From: Klebsiella sp. RHBSTW-00484
GTDB lineage: Bacteria > Pseudomonadota > Gammaproteobacteria > Enterobacterales > Enterobacteriaceae
Direction: 5' to 3'
Assembly: GCF_013705725.1 (NCBI RefSeq)
Contig: NZ_CP055481.1
Coordinates: 4,712,001 to 4,776,000 of the forward strand
DNA length: 64,000 bases
The position numbers and the translations under genes are program-made. Shown here piece by piece: positions 8,131 through 16,992 of the stretch. Position 1 is the stretch's first letter. The number at the start of each line of letters is the position of its first letter. Under the pieces are notes generated by a model. That model made no database searches. It saw only the letters and a program-made list of their open reading frames with translations, and was not told where the DNA came from.

Positions 8131-9095
8131 TTTAATTCCTCCTCTTCAAAAAAAGTATCAAAATAAGTATAACCACCAGGGTTACATGGAATTATTGTTC
8201 TTGTACAACTAGAATTCAAAGAACGATGAAAAATATATTGCCAGATTAATGCAGGTGTCATACATCCGCTGTAACCATAGATATTAAGCAGTTCTATAAC
8301 ATTCCCAGGTGAGTTTGAAATTTGGTTTATACCTCCAGCATATGCAATTTGATCAATATCATGAGTAGTACAATAGCCTTGTTCAAGAACCTCATTAATA
8401 TTACTGTTAATATACGGCCCACAGTTTATCCTCAGATCACTCCCTCGTTGACTAAAAATAAAACAACCAACCCGTTCAATAGATAAGTTTATATGTGGTG
8501 TCAACCGTTCTTCTTTTTTTCTCTCATCTAAATTGATGTTTTCAGCAGTAAATGATAACAACGGAACAGTCCGATAACCGCCACAAATAACTACAAAATC
8601 AAATATATTCCATGCAAGATAATCTTGGGCCAATCGCATAGCCAGGACAAGTGAGTTGCTTTCCCCACGAATTTTACAAGTGACATCAGTTACTGAAAAT
8701 TTTTTAATTAAATTCCTAGGTAAAGTGTCAATCGCTGATAAATGCAGACTGCTTATATTACATTCAAATATCCCAGACTCTCCCCATGAGTCAATATAAA
8801 CAAAGGCGGTTCGAGATTTCAATAATAGCATACACTCTTTAGCAGATAGTTCATGTAACGCTGTATCTGAAACCTTGTCCAATGCATTTATATAAGGAAT
8901 ATGCTCTGGTCGACGAGTAATTTCCCTGCTATATACTGCCTCCGATGATCCAAATCGCTTAAACGCCCAACTATTTGCACCTGTAGACTTCAATGCATTA
9001 TTGTATGAGTGAGATTCCCAAACATTCAACCAACTGGGATAATATAAAAAAAATGGTTCTTCCGGTTCAATGAAAGAATATGATGATAAATACAT
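8127..9095 (-). CDS. Degenerate ketosynthase-like protein
   Basis: The product has about 322 residues. It does not match a family at first sight, but two segments align with landmarks of the thiolase/ketosynthase fold. The segment KIRGESNSLVLAMRLAQDYL followed by VVICGGYRT corresponds to the nucleophile elbow region (usually TACASG... then GG), with the Cys replaced. The segment IERVGCFIFSQ corresponds to the GEGAG.LVLE strand. It would therefore be a non-catalytic partner, like the accessory KS-like subunits of some polyene systems. The start at 9095 has GAGG 6 bases upstream; a GTG at 9116 overlapping the previous gene is the alternative. It sits between the second ketosynthase and the ABC ATPase. 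The fold assignment is by eye only. Confidence 0.6.
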   Translation of the reverse strand: MYLSSYSFIEPEEPFFLYYPSWLNVWESHSYNNALKSTGANSWAFKRFGSSEAVYSREITRRPEHIPYINALDKVSDTALHELSAKECMLLLKSRTAFVYIDSWGESGIFECNISSLHLSAIDTLPRNLIKKFSVTDVTCKIRGESNSLVLAMRLAQDYLAWNIFDFVVICGGYRTVPLLSFTAENINLDERKKEERLTPHINLSIERVGCFIFSQRGSDLRINCGPYINSNINEVLEQGYCTTHDIDQIAYAGGINQISNSPGNVIELLNIYGYSGCMTPALIWQYIFHRSLNSSCTRTIIPCNPGGYTYFDTFFEEEELK

Positions 9096-9108
9096 TGCAT
9101 TCCTCATT

Positions 9109-10329
9109 TCAGTCACCCCGCCTATCCATATTGGTCAGAATAATCGCAATAACTGAGCCATCTACGCCAAGCCCGGTTTTCAGAAGATGTATTTTATCGT
9201 GTTTTTTTACTCCGGGACCAATGAGTACATGAGGTGCAATATTTTCCATTATAGAATCATTACTAATAGGCATAATTAATTCACCATTAACTAATGAATA
9301 ATGACCAATAATTAAATCCACTAAACCAGAGCCTGTAGCTGTATAACCAATTTGACCTTTATAAGCCAAAACAGGCAGAGATTGCTCCCCCACCAACATA
9401 CTGATAACTTTTGCCTCAACGCTATCACTAAACGCTGCACCGTTACCATGTGGAATTAGTGCACATAAGTCTTCAACTTTTACGCCAGTCTCATTAAGTA
9501 CCTTATTAATTAATTTATATATGTTAGTGCTTTGCCAGTATGCATCATTACCTCTACCAGCATTAATTTGCTTATAGGCTGATTTTATACTCACTCCGTA
9601 GCTCAAACCTCTGGCTTTACGATGCTGGCTACTTTCAAGCAACATCACGCTATATCCTTCGGAAAACATTACCCCCTTACTGTTCACACCGAATGGCTGA
9701 GCAATTTTACTATCCAACATCGATTGATTTTCAAGAAACCACATATCCTGAAGCGTAACTTTAGAAATATTGATTATAAGTGCGAGTTCAATTCCTCCTT
9801 GCTCAATAGCCTGAGAACTCAAATGGACTGCAACCAATGAAGAATTACTAGTACAGTTCATATTAGGTGGTAAATATGTAAGGCCATACTTATTTGCCAA
9901 ATGATATGAGATACTATCCTGCGACATATTTGCAACACATAAATTCGTTATCGAAGGAGTAAGATTGATATCCTCCATGTCATTGTAATTATAAAAGCCC
10001 CTATAATCCACTACATCAACTCGAGGACCAATCCCTGTCATATAAACTCTGACATTATTCTCTTTCAGAGAATCCTCTTTTAATCCAGCCTGCGCAAGAG
10101 CTTCACCAATAAGTTGATAAAGGAGGCTGAAATCGCTATCACCCACAGATTCAAGCTTTGCGGAAAATATATTCCTGGCAAATCCATACTTAATAGCCTG
10201 TTCATCCGAATTGAACCACGGCAACACACTCACACGTTCACCTTGCTTCAGATTTGTAATAACCTGAGCACTACTACCTGCAAACGGCAAATAAGAACTA
10301 TAGCCAGAAATAATAGATTCTCTGTGCAC
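9109..10329 (-). CDS. Beta-ketoacyl synthase with altered triad (Cys/His/Tyr)
   Basis: The product has 406 residues with the ketosynthase fold. Cys159 sits in MNCTSNSSL at the nucleophile elbow, His294 in PHGNGAAFSD matches the first catalytic His, and Lys324 in YKGQIGY matches the conserved Lys. The second catalytic His is Tyr329 (GYTATGSG instead of GHxxxAAG). Such an enzyme may acylate but not decarboxylate normally, so it could be a priming or acyl-transfer enzyme. I chose a GTG start at 10329: AAAGGA lies inside the last codons of the upstream gene, and the product then begins at the first beta strand of the fold. The longer frame from 10395 overlaps the neighbour by 62 bases and adds 22 residues with no homology. 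Confidence 0.82.
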   Translation of the reverse strand: MHRESIISGYSSYLPFAGSSAQVITNLKQGERVSVLPWFNSDEQAIKYGFARNIFSAKLESVGDSDFSLLYQLIGEALAQAGLKEDSLKENNVRVYMTGIGPRVDVVDYRGFYNYNDMEDINLTPSITNLCVANMSQDSISYHLANKYGLTYLPPNMNCTSNSSLVAVHLSSQAIEQGGIELALIINISKVTLQDMWFLENQSMLDSKIAQPFGVNSKGVMFSEGYSVMLLESSQHRKARGLSYGVSIKSAYKQINAGRGNDAYWQSTNIYKLINKVLNETGVKVEDLCALIPHGNGAAFSDSVEAKVISMLVGEQSLPVLAYKGQIGYTATGSGLVDLIIGHYSLVNGELIMPISNDSIMENIAPHVLIGPGVKKHDKIHLLKTGLGVDGSVIAIILTNMDRRGD

Positions 10330-10333
10330 TTGA

Positions 10334-12892
10334 TTATCCTTTAATAACAAATGCGTAATAATTACCGCCTTCAGTAGCTCCAACCAAAAGAGCATTTTTA
10401 ATAGTTATTTTGAGAGGCCGCGTTACGAAATTGATTCGTTCATCTACAAATTCTTTAGTGTACGGAATAGCAGGAACCAACTCGTTTTTAATACAATCCA
10501 GAAGTAGGGCTAAGTTTAACAAGCCGGCGGACGAAGAAACAAACCCAAAGAAAGCATTATAATTCACCACAGGCACTTGCGGATTATACAGATGGAATGA
10601 CTCAAAAATTGCATTAATTTCTATTAATGAGCAAACTGCACTGCCATTGCTGGTTCCGCAAACTAAATCAACATCCCCAGACGAAATTCCCGCATCTTTA
10701 AGCGCACGATCGATCGCCAGGGCCATAGCACCAGACTTCTCTTCTATCTGAGAAGCATCAAAATAACTATTACTGCATGATTTACCATAACCAGAGATTT
10801 CAGCCAAAACATCAGCGCCACGTGCAACTGCCGCTTGCGAGTCCTCAAGTAACAGCATACAGGCACCTTCACCAGGTACGTAACCTTTAGCTCCTTCAGC
10901 ATATATTTGATAATCACTAGCATCAGAAGTCATATGAATTTTATTAGTCACCGCATCCATATAGAGTGACATGGAGGGAAAGTATTCGTCGGCTCCTCCA
11001 ACGATAACTTGAGGCTGAAGTTGCTGGCGAACAATTTCATAGCCATATGTTAATGCGCCAAGTGAAGCGTTTTCGCCTGTTGCCAGGGTCGTCGTATATC
11101 CTTTTATCCCTTCTGAAATTCCACAAAATGTTGCAATTGAGTTCATTAATGAACCAGGAAATTCAGAAGTACGAACTTTTCGTGGATCCGGTTTCAAACT
11201 TTGCAAATATTTATAGGTCGTTTCTTGCGGACCTCGTGACATTCCCATCACCATGCCAAGCTCTTCTCCATCACGCTTGATCTTACGTTTAGCCATATTT
11301 AACGTTTCTGAAAGCGCAATCAGTGCAAATGTACCTCCGCGAGTGGCTTTGCGTGGATCGTAGCGGCGCAAGTGCTTACGAGGCTCAAGCCCACTAATCT
11401 GGAAAGATTTAAAATCCTTTTCTTCTTCTGGCAAAGTGTTGGCGTCAAAAAGATACTCGTTACCAAATAATTCCTCAAACTGGTTTGTTTTTATCAATAC
11501 ATCCAGTAATTCCCTAACTTCTTTAACCGTATCTTCAGGGAACACTTTCCCGCCAAGCCCAACTGCGCTATCGCCTCCATCAACACGGTGCAGAATTTCA
11601 TTAATACTGTGACCAATGGCAGTAACTGCACCAATTCCGGTTATAGCAACTCGCTTTGCATCGTATGATGTCAGCGGAACCGAGCATGGTTTCATACTGA
11701 CAATCATGCAGCAATTATTTCCACCGAATGCATAGTTGTTCTTCATGAATATATTAATATCTTTTTTCCGAAACTCATTCGGAACGTAATCCAGATCGCA
11801 ATTAGGTCGTGCAAGTGAAAAGTTTAGGGTTGGTAGAACATTTTTCTCAGGCAACGTGACTAAGCATGCTATCAGTTCGACGATTCCTGCGGCCCCAATA
11901 TTGTGACCAAAATATGATTTAGTAGAACTGATTAATACTTTCTCTACGTCGGAGAAAACTTTTTTCATCGCCAGCGTTTCAATTTGGTCATTGGCTTCAG
12001 TGCCGGTGCCATGCGCGTTAACGTAATCGATTTGATCTGGCGTGATGCCAGCATTCATCATAGCTTTCTGCATTACCTGCGTCGCACCGCTGGCTCGCGG
12101 ATCGGGCCCGGTTTCATGGTATGCGTCGCAGGAAGTGGCGTAAGACAGAATTTCGCCATAAATTGTTGCACCACGCGCTACGGCATGCTCATATTCTTCC
12201 AGGACAATAGCTCCAGCCCCTTCGCCAATTGACATACCAGACTGACCTGAAAACGGCGAACAAGAAACGGGATGCATGACATTTAATGCATAAAAACCAG
12301 CAAATGTTGGCAAATAAATAGGTTCGGTTCCGATAGCCAACATCGTTTTGCTTCTACCATTTTGGATATAGTCGAAAGCCATGCCGACCGCATTTGGACT
12401 CGCGGTACAGGCTGTTGCAACCAGTTCCACGCCGCCTTTTAACCCTAACAGCGTTGACACACTGGAACAACAGGAGGAAAAACCTCCTGAAAATAGTGCC
12501 TTGCGTAAAGAAAAATCCTGTACTCGCTGCTCAAAAAGAGGAAGAAAAGCTTCTGTCCCTGCCGAAGAGACACCGATAATTAACCCGGTTTCATCAAGAC
12601 ATACACGATTTTTTGCCAGACCAGCCTGCTCAAGTGCGTTTTTACCCACTTTATAAGCCCAGAGTGCTGCATTATCCAGGGAGGCAACGACTTCTTGAGA
12701 TAGCTCCGAATAATCTATTTTGTGCAGTATTTCTGCCGCTCGAGCGTTCTCAAACCATGTAGAAAAACGCTCGCTGTCAGCAATGCCGTTTTTTTTCTCC
12801 AGCAACGTCTGCCTGAAGTCCGCAATATTATCCGCAAGAGATGACAAAATTCCCATGCCAGTGATAACAACTCTTTTTCTACTTGTCTTCAT
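10334..12892 (-). CDS. Ketosynthase fused to chain-length-factor-like domain
   Basis: The product has 852 residues made of two FabF-like domains in tandem. Domain 1 (about 1-415) has a full active site: Cys162 in ATACTASPN, His294 in NAHGTGTE, Lys325 and His330 in TKSYFGHNIGAAG. Domain 2 (about 425-852) starts afresh with KRVAITGIGAV but lacks all of these: the elbow reads LATGENAS, the first His motif reads VCGTSNGS, and the second reads NYNAFFGFVSSSAG. An active KS plus an inactive sister is the KS/chain-length-factor pair of type II polyketide synthases, here in one chain. It should carry out the condensations and set chain length. The start at 12892 (AGGA 4 bases away) is preferred to 12925, which has no SD. 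Confidence 0.88.
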   Translation of the reverse strand: MKTSRKRVVITGMGILSSLADNIADFRQTLLEKKNGIADSERFSTWFENARAAEILHKIDYSELSQEVVASLDNAALWAYKVGKNALEQAGLAKNRVCLDETGLIIGVSSAGTEAFLPLFEQRVQDFSLRKALFSGGFSSCCSSVSTLLGLKGGVELVATACTASPNAVGMAFDYIQNGRSKTMLAIGTEPIYLPTFAGFYALNVMHPVSCSPFSGQSGMSIGEGAGAIVLEEYEHAVARGATIYGEILSYATSCDAYHETGPDPRASGATQVMQKAMMNAGITPDQIDYVNAHGTGTEANDQIETLAMKKVFSDVEKVLISSTKSYFGHNIGAAGIVELIACLVTLPEKNVLPTLNFSLARPNCDLDYVPNEFRKKDINIFMKNNYAFGGNNCCMIVSMKPCSVPLTSYDAKRVAITGIGAVTAIGHSINEILHRVDGGDSAVGLGGKVFPEDTVKEVRELLDVLIKTNQFEELFGNEYLFDANTLPEEEKDFKSFQISGLEPRKHLRRYDPRKATRGGTFALIALSETLNMAKRKIKRDGEELGMVMGMSRGPQETTYKYLQSLKPDPRKVRTSEFPGSLMNSIATFCGISEGIKGYTTTLATGENASLGALTYGYEIVRQQLQPQVIVGGADEYFPSMSLYMDAVTNKIHMTSDASDYQIYAEGAKGYVPGEGACMLLLEDSQAAVARGADVLAEISGYGKSCSNSYFDASQIEEKSGAMALAIDRALKDAGISSGDVDLVCGTSNGSAVCSLIEINAIFESFHLYNPQVPVVNYNAFFGFVSSSAGLLNLALLLDCIKNELVPAIPYTKEFVDERINFVTRPLKITIKNALLVGATEGGNYYAFVIKG

Positions 12893-12976
12893 AGTTTCCT
12901 GACTCTTCTCAATTTCGCCAGCCATATCGTCATATTATGGAGCGAATGGTCACAAAGATATTTCTTCTGCTAACTG

Positions 12977-14146
12977 TTATTCGATTGGCAATGCGCTCTT
13001 TGCTTTTGATGCATCAACATAGCTGTGCATTGTTGGATTGACTAACAAACTTAGGTTATAAATGAAAGGCACATTTTGAGTTTTCGCAGCGACCTCACCA
13101 TTAGCATTTTGTATAGTAAAACCAGCAATATCAGATAAAGCATAGCATTCATCAATTAGCGCCAGGGCAATCCAATTATGCAACGCAGGGGAATATAAAG
13201 CCTGAATAATAATACCGACCTGCAGTCCATTCATTAAAACTTTATCCGATGAGTCAATAATATTACATTCCGTACATGGCATTATCCCAACAACCTTACG
13301 AACAGCCCCCATAATAGATAACCGTTCAACAGCATGTTTGCCAATAAAATCATCTTTGTCATACTGAATAGCCCATTGGATTTGTAATTCAATGGGGTTA
13401 CGCGAGTAACTCCCGAACAAACTTTCATCCCAACCCGTATTCTCAATACGAGCTAAACGCTGATAATCTAAACCACCTGTCTTCAGCAAATACTTATCAC
13501 CGATACTCTGTAGTTTTACCCACATACCAACCAATGTACTTTGCGGACCAATTAGCAGATATGCGAATTCACCATGCTTACCACAACGGAACACCATCAG
13601 TTCATCCGAAGTATTCATATATTCATAATATGGTAACCCGATGATATCAAAGCCATAAACTTCAGCCATAACCTCCCATGCATAAGGTCCTTCAAGCATA
13701 ATAGCTCCCCAGGAATCTTCCGCCATAGACTTGATTTCCGGATTTTCCTGAATATCTAACTCATCCGCTTTTTCCAGAATAGTTTTCAGTGCCTCCATAA
13801 TATATTCAGAAGAAATATTTTCTGATAAAATATAGTAACCTTCAGCAGAACAGAGCACATAAATATCGCCACGAATAGTTCCATCATCGTTAAGCACCAG
13901 AGAGTAAATACCTTGCTCATCGCGAATAATGGAAACATCAGCCGATACCATATAGTTTACCAGCACCCAAGAGTCATCCCCAACAACACTGACAATAGAC
14001 ATGTGCGAATAATCGACCAGCAAAACGTTCTCTCTTACTGCTTTATATTCTTCGAGGATATTATGATATGAAGAAGGTACCCTACGGTCATTATACGTCC
14101 CCATTACAGCGTTATTCTTTAAATGTAATTCTGAGAGTGTGTTCAT
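12977..14146 (-). CDS. GcvT-like aminomethyltransferase-fold protein
   Basis: The product has 389 residues and follows the GcvT/YgfZ family: VPSSYHNILEEYKAVRENVLLVDYSHMSI parallels the N-terminal GcvT block, followed by a central domain (GAIMLEGPYAWEVM, YEYM) and the C-terminal barrel region. GcvT binds tetrahydrofolate and receives an aminomethyl group from a carrier protein (GcvH). Members outside glycine cleavage demethylate or move one-carbon groups. The start at 14146 is backed by AAAGGACG 4 bases upstream; the longer frame to 14209 overlaps the ACP gene. Located between the ACP and the KS-CLF gene, it may act on the ACP-bound chain or a starter unit. That is inference; the catalytic Asp was not confirmed by eye. 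Confidence 0.8.
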   Translation of the reverse strand: MNTLSELHLKNNAVMGTYNDRRVPSSYHNILEEYKAVRENVLLVDYSHMSIVSVVGDDSWVLVNYMVSADVSIIRDEQGIYSLVLNDDGTIRGDIYVLCSAEGYYILSENISSEYIMEALKTILEKADELDIQENPEIKSMAEDSWGAIMLEGPYAWEVMAEVYGFDIIGLPYYEYMNTSDELMVFRCGKHGEFAYLLIGPQSTLVGMWVKLQSIGDKYLLKTGGLDYQRLARIENTGWDESLFGSYSRNPIELQIQWAIQYDKDDFIGKHAVERLSIMGAVRKVVGIMPCTECNIIDSSDKVLMNGLQVGIIIQALYSPALHNWIALALIDECYALSDIAGFTIQNANGEVAAKTQNVPFIYNLSLLVNPTMHSYVDASKAKSALPIE

Positions 14147-14174
14147 AAAACGTCCTTTTATATGCTTTGGCGGA

Positions 14175-14456
14175 TTACGATGATTTTTTCTGGATGATAA
14201 ATGAAGCAAGGCTATTTATGCTTCTCATATAAGCAGGGTCATCACCTTCAGATGCCTGAACATTAAACGTTTTATCGAGCATAACGATAATTTCCGTTGC
14301 ATCAACAGAATCAAGCTTTAGTCCATTACCAAACAATGGTGTATCGTCATCAATTTGATGAATTTCACGCTGCACATTCAAACGTTGAATAATTTCTGTT
14401 TTAATAGTAAAAAGTATGGATTTTCGCTCGTCAATCTTCTCATTAATATCAGTCAT
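14175..14456 (-). CDS. Acyl carrier protein
   Basis: The product has 93 residues, is acidic and mainly helical, and carries the phosphopantetheine site GLKLDSVDATE with Ser50, the usual DS[LV]-type motif. Helix 2 (VDATEIIVMLDKTFNV) follows as in FabF-class carrier proteins. AAAGGAG lies 8 bases before the ATG. It should be loaded by the operon's own AcpS-type transferase and malonyltransferase and serve the KS-CLF, ketoreductase and dehydratase. An N-terminal extension of about 15 charged residues (starting MTDINEKIDERKS) precedes the core ACP fold. Only one carrier is seen in the cluster. Confidence 0.92.
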   Translation of the reverse strand: MTDINEKIDERKSILFTIKTEIIQRLNVQREIHQIDDDTPLFGNGLKLDSVDATEIIVMLDKTFNVQASEGDDPAYMRSINSLASFIIQKKSS

Positions 14457-14477
14457 AAACTTTACTCCTTTGATAAA

Positions 14478-15026
14478 TTATAAAACTTCTCTAAAGTTAA
14501 TGATTATTCCTTGGCTAATTATTTTTTTACCTACATTAGCCGTAACCAAATAATGCTTGAATCCATTCTCATCTGAGAACGAGAGTTTACTCATTACCTC
14601 AATTGTATCGCCGGGATAAGCAGATCCCCTGAACTTCAGATTCTGAGCAGCCAGTACACCGCGGACTTGGGCCCGTCTCATACATATTGTTTCCAGCATT
14701 TCTGGATATTCTATGTAGGCATAAATATCACGTAATGTCCTGAACTCTATACCTTCACGTTGTCGATAGATATCACAGATATAAGTTAAGAGAGAGAAAT
14801 ACTCGCTTGCCTGACCAAATATTTCCGAAATAATCGCCCCCGGCATTATAGGGTCTTCAGGAAAATGCCCAAGTAAATATGGATCATTATACGTAACGTG
14901 TTTTACAACTTTTATAAATCCATTATCCCCATACTTAAAATCAATTATTTTATCAACCATCAATAAGGGTTGTCGCCACCCTCCCATTTTGAGAAAGATT
15001 TTTGAAGGAATTGAATATTTAGACAT
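14478..15026 (-). CDS. Beta-hydroxyacyl-ACP dehydratase (FabZ-like)
   Basis: The product has 182 residues with a hot-dog fold. His54 lies in GHFPEDPIMPGAIISE, with Glu68 at the other catalytic position of FabZ; the PIMPG turn is typical. It is longer than FabZ (about 150) because of an insert around 75-115. It should remove water from the beta-hydroxyacyl-ACP made by the ketoreductase. No enoyl reductase is encoded in the operon, so the double bonds would stay, giving a polyene unless the host FabI acts on it. It lies 3 bases after the ketoreductase stop, with GGTGA before the ATG. Confidence 0.88.
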   Translation of the reverse strand: MSKYSIPSKIFLKMGGWRQPLLMVDKIIDFKYGDNGFIKVVKHVTYNDPYLLGHFPEDPIMPGAIISEIFGQASEYFSLLTYICDIYRQREGIEFRTLRDIYAYIEYPEMLETICMRRAQVRGVLAAQNLKFRGSAYPGDTIEVMSKLSFSDENGFKHYLVTANVGKKIISQGIIINFREVL

Positions 15027-15661
15027 ACATCACCGCATTACCATACCGCCATCAATGACGATGGTTTGACCAATAATATAACTTGATGCTGAGGAGCTTA
15101 AATAAACAATGGTATTCGCCACCTCTTCACATCGCCCAAGACGTTTCAGAGGAATAGAGTTGATGATTTCACGCACTACCGTGCGTGACACTTTTTTTAC
15201 CATTTTAGATTCTACCATTCCTGGCGCAACTGCATTTACTCGAACTCCCCGTGGAGCAAGTTCTGCTGCCAATGTGCGAGTAAAACTTAATATTGCGCCT
15301 TTCGATGCGCTATAGTTAGCTTGGCCAACACTCGGGACAATGGCGGCAATAGATGCTACATTAATTATCGCTGGATCTGCTGCTGAACGTAATAGCATTA
15401 ATGCCTCTTTCGTTAATCTGAACAGGCTCAGTAGGTTAGTATTTATAACAGAATGAAAATCATCAAAACTCATTGATGCAAAAAGACTATCTTTTACAAT
15501 TCCCGCATTGTTTACTAGTACGTCCAACTTACCTACTTCTCCGGACAAGTATTGACATAAAGCGGAGACATCGTCGGCACAAGCAAGGTCGCACTGCAAT
15601 ATATGGAGTCTCTCCCCATTGGGATGACGAGTCTTAAGTTCAACTAACGGTCCAGAATTGA

Positions 15662-15669
15662 AATTATAC
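15662..15669. repeat. IS target-site duplication, left copy
   Basis: AATTATAC, identical to 16985-16992 on the other side of the element. It lies within the ketoreductase gene. Confidence 0.93.
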
Positions 15670-16984
15670 GGGTCTTCCCTTGTTGTGGTGGCTAAAGGCA
15701 TGATAATGGCGTATTAATTCGCCAGAGGTCACCACCATGGACGAAAAGTCCCTCTATGCTCATATCCTCAACCTGTCTGCTCCGTGGCAGGTAACGTCTC
15801 TTTCTCTCGATGAAAATGCGGGGTCTGTTACCGTTACTGTCGGGATCGCTGAAAATACTCAGTTGACCTGTCCGGCCTGCGGGAAATCCTGTCCTGCTCA
15901 CGATCACCGGCATCGCAAATGGCGTCATCTCGATACCTGCCAGTTTTCAACGATAGTCGAAGCCGATGTCCCCCGCATTATGTGCCCGGAACATGGTTGC
16001 CTGACGCTGCCAGTTCCGTGGGCGGGACCCGGCAGCCGGTATACGTTGTTGTTCGAATCCTTCGTGCTCTCATGGCTGAAAATCAGTACCGTTGATGCTG
16101 TCAGGAAACAACTGAAACTCAGCTGGAATGCCGTCGATAACATCATGCAGCGTGCGGTAAAGCGAGGACTGGCGCGCCGACGGTTGCCCCAGTCTGCGCG
16201 TCACCTCTGTGTGGATGAGGTGAGCTTCAAAAAGGGTTATCAGTATGTCACCGTTATCTCGGATACGCAGGGACAAGCGCTTGAGCTAAGGGATGATCGT
16301 GGTGTTGAGAGTCTTGCCGGTTATCTCCGAAACCTGGGTGACCGCCAGCTCGAATCCATCAAAACCTTGTCGATGGATATGAACCCGGCCTATATCAGCG
16401 CGGCCCGGATCCACTTACCCAACGCAGTAGAAAAAATCGCCTTCGATCACTTCCATGTAGCCAAAATGCTCTGTGCCGTGGTGGATAAAACACGGCAGTC
16501 AGAGATGAAAACGATCCCGTTGCAGGCCCGAAAACGTGCACATCGCTCCCGCTATCTGTGGCTGTACGGCCGTCATAAGCGTCATGGTCGAATAGCAGAA
16601 AGACTGGAGGCAGCGCAGATGGTCCTGCCTGATACCAGCCGTTGCTGGGCAATGAAAGAGCTGGCGCGGGAACTCTGGAACCGTCGGTATGACGAGCACA
16701 GCAGACGCCTGTGGCAGGAATGGATAGCGATGGCAAAAGATGTTGGCGTCCCGCTGCTGAGTAGTGCCGCCAGAACGTTACGTAAACGGCTGTACGGTAT
16801 CCTGAATGCGATGAAGCATCGGGTATCAAACGGCAATGCAGAATCGCTGAACAGCAAGATCAGACTGCTGCGGATCAAGTCGAGGGGATACCGGAACAAG
16901 GAGCGGTTCAAAGTAGCTGTGATGTTCCATTACGGCAGGTTAAACATGGACTTCTGAGTCTCCCACCATGATCGGGGAAGACCC
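15670..16984. mobile_element. ISL3-family insertion sequence
   Basis: The element is 1315 bp long. Both ends begin GGGTCTTCCC when read inward, and imperfect matching continues to TGGTGG about 22 bases in. The 8-bp sequence AATTATAC flanks it on both sides (15662-15669 and 16985-16992), the target duplication size of the ISL3 family. It holds one transposase gene pointing opposite to the host operon. The duplication is still perfect and the transposase is intact, both of which suggest a recent insertion. Its base composition (GC-rich) contrasts with the AT-rich operon around it. Confidence 0.95.
15737..16957 (+). CDS. ISL3-family transposase
   Basis: The product has 406 residues. The N-terminus holds a zinc ribbon (Cys45, Cys48, then Cys83 and Cys88), followed by a helix-turn-helix region (LKISTVDAVRKQLKLSWNAV) and the DDE catalytic core: Asp in CVDEVSFKKGYQYV, Asp in SMDMNPAYISA and Glu in NAESLNSKIRLL. 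This is the layout of ISL3-family transposases. The gene fills the element and is intact, so the copy may still be mobile. It reads away from the operon it interrupts. Confidence 0.95.
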   Translation: MDEKSLYAHILNLSAPWQVTSLSLDENAGSVTVTVGIAENTQLTCPACGKSCPAHDHRHRKWRHLDTCQFSTIVEADVPRIMCPEHGCLTLPVPWAGPGSRYTLLFESFVLSWLKISTVDAVRKQLKLSWNAVDNIMQRAVKRGLARRRLPQSARHLCVDEVSFKKGYQYVTVISDTQGQALELRDDRGVESLAGYLRNLGDRQLESIKTLSMDMNPAYISAARIHLPNAVEKIAFDHFHVAKMLCAVVDKTRQSEMKTIPLQARKRAHRSRYLWLYGRHKRHGRIAERLEAAQMVLPDTSRCWAMKELARELWNRRYDEHSRRLWQEWIAMAKDVGVPLLSSAARTLRKRLYGILNAMKHRVSNGNAESLNSKIRLLRIKSRGYRNKERFKVAVMFHYGRLNMDF

Positions 16985-16992
16985 AATTATAC
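16985..16992. repeat. IS target-site duplication, right copy
   Basis: AATTATAC, identical to 15662-15669. Removing the IS and one copy restores the ketoreductase frame. Confidence 0.93.

Noticed and set aside
15030..15701. A complete short SDR protein starting inside the IS end
   Set aside because: Its first 13 residues come from the IS end and target duplication. The true N-terminus with the NADPH motif lies at 16993-17108.
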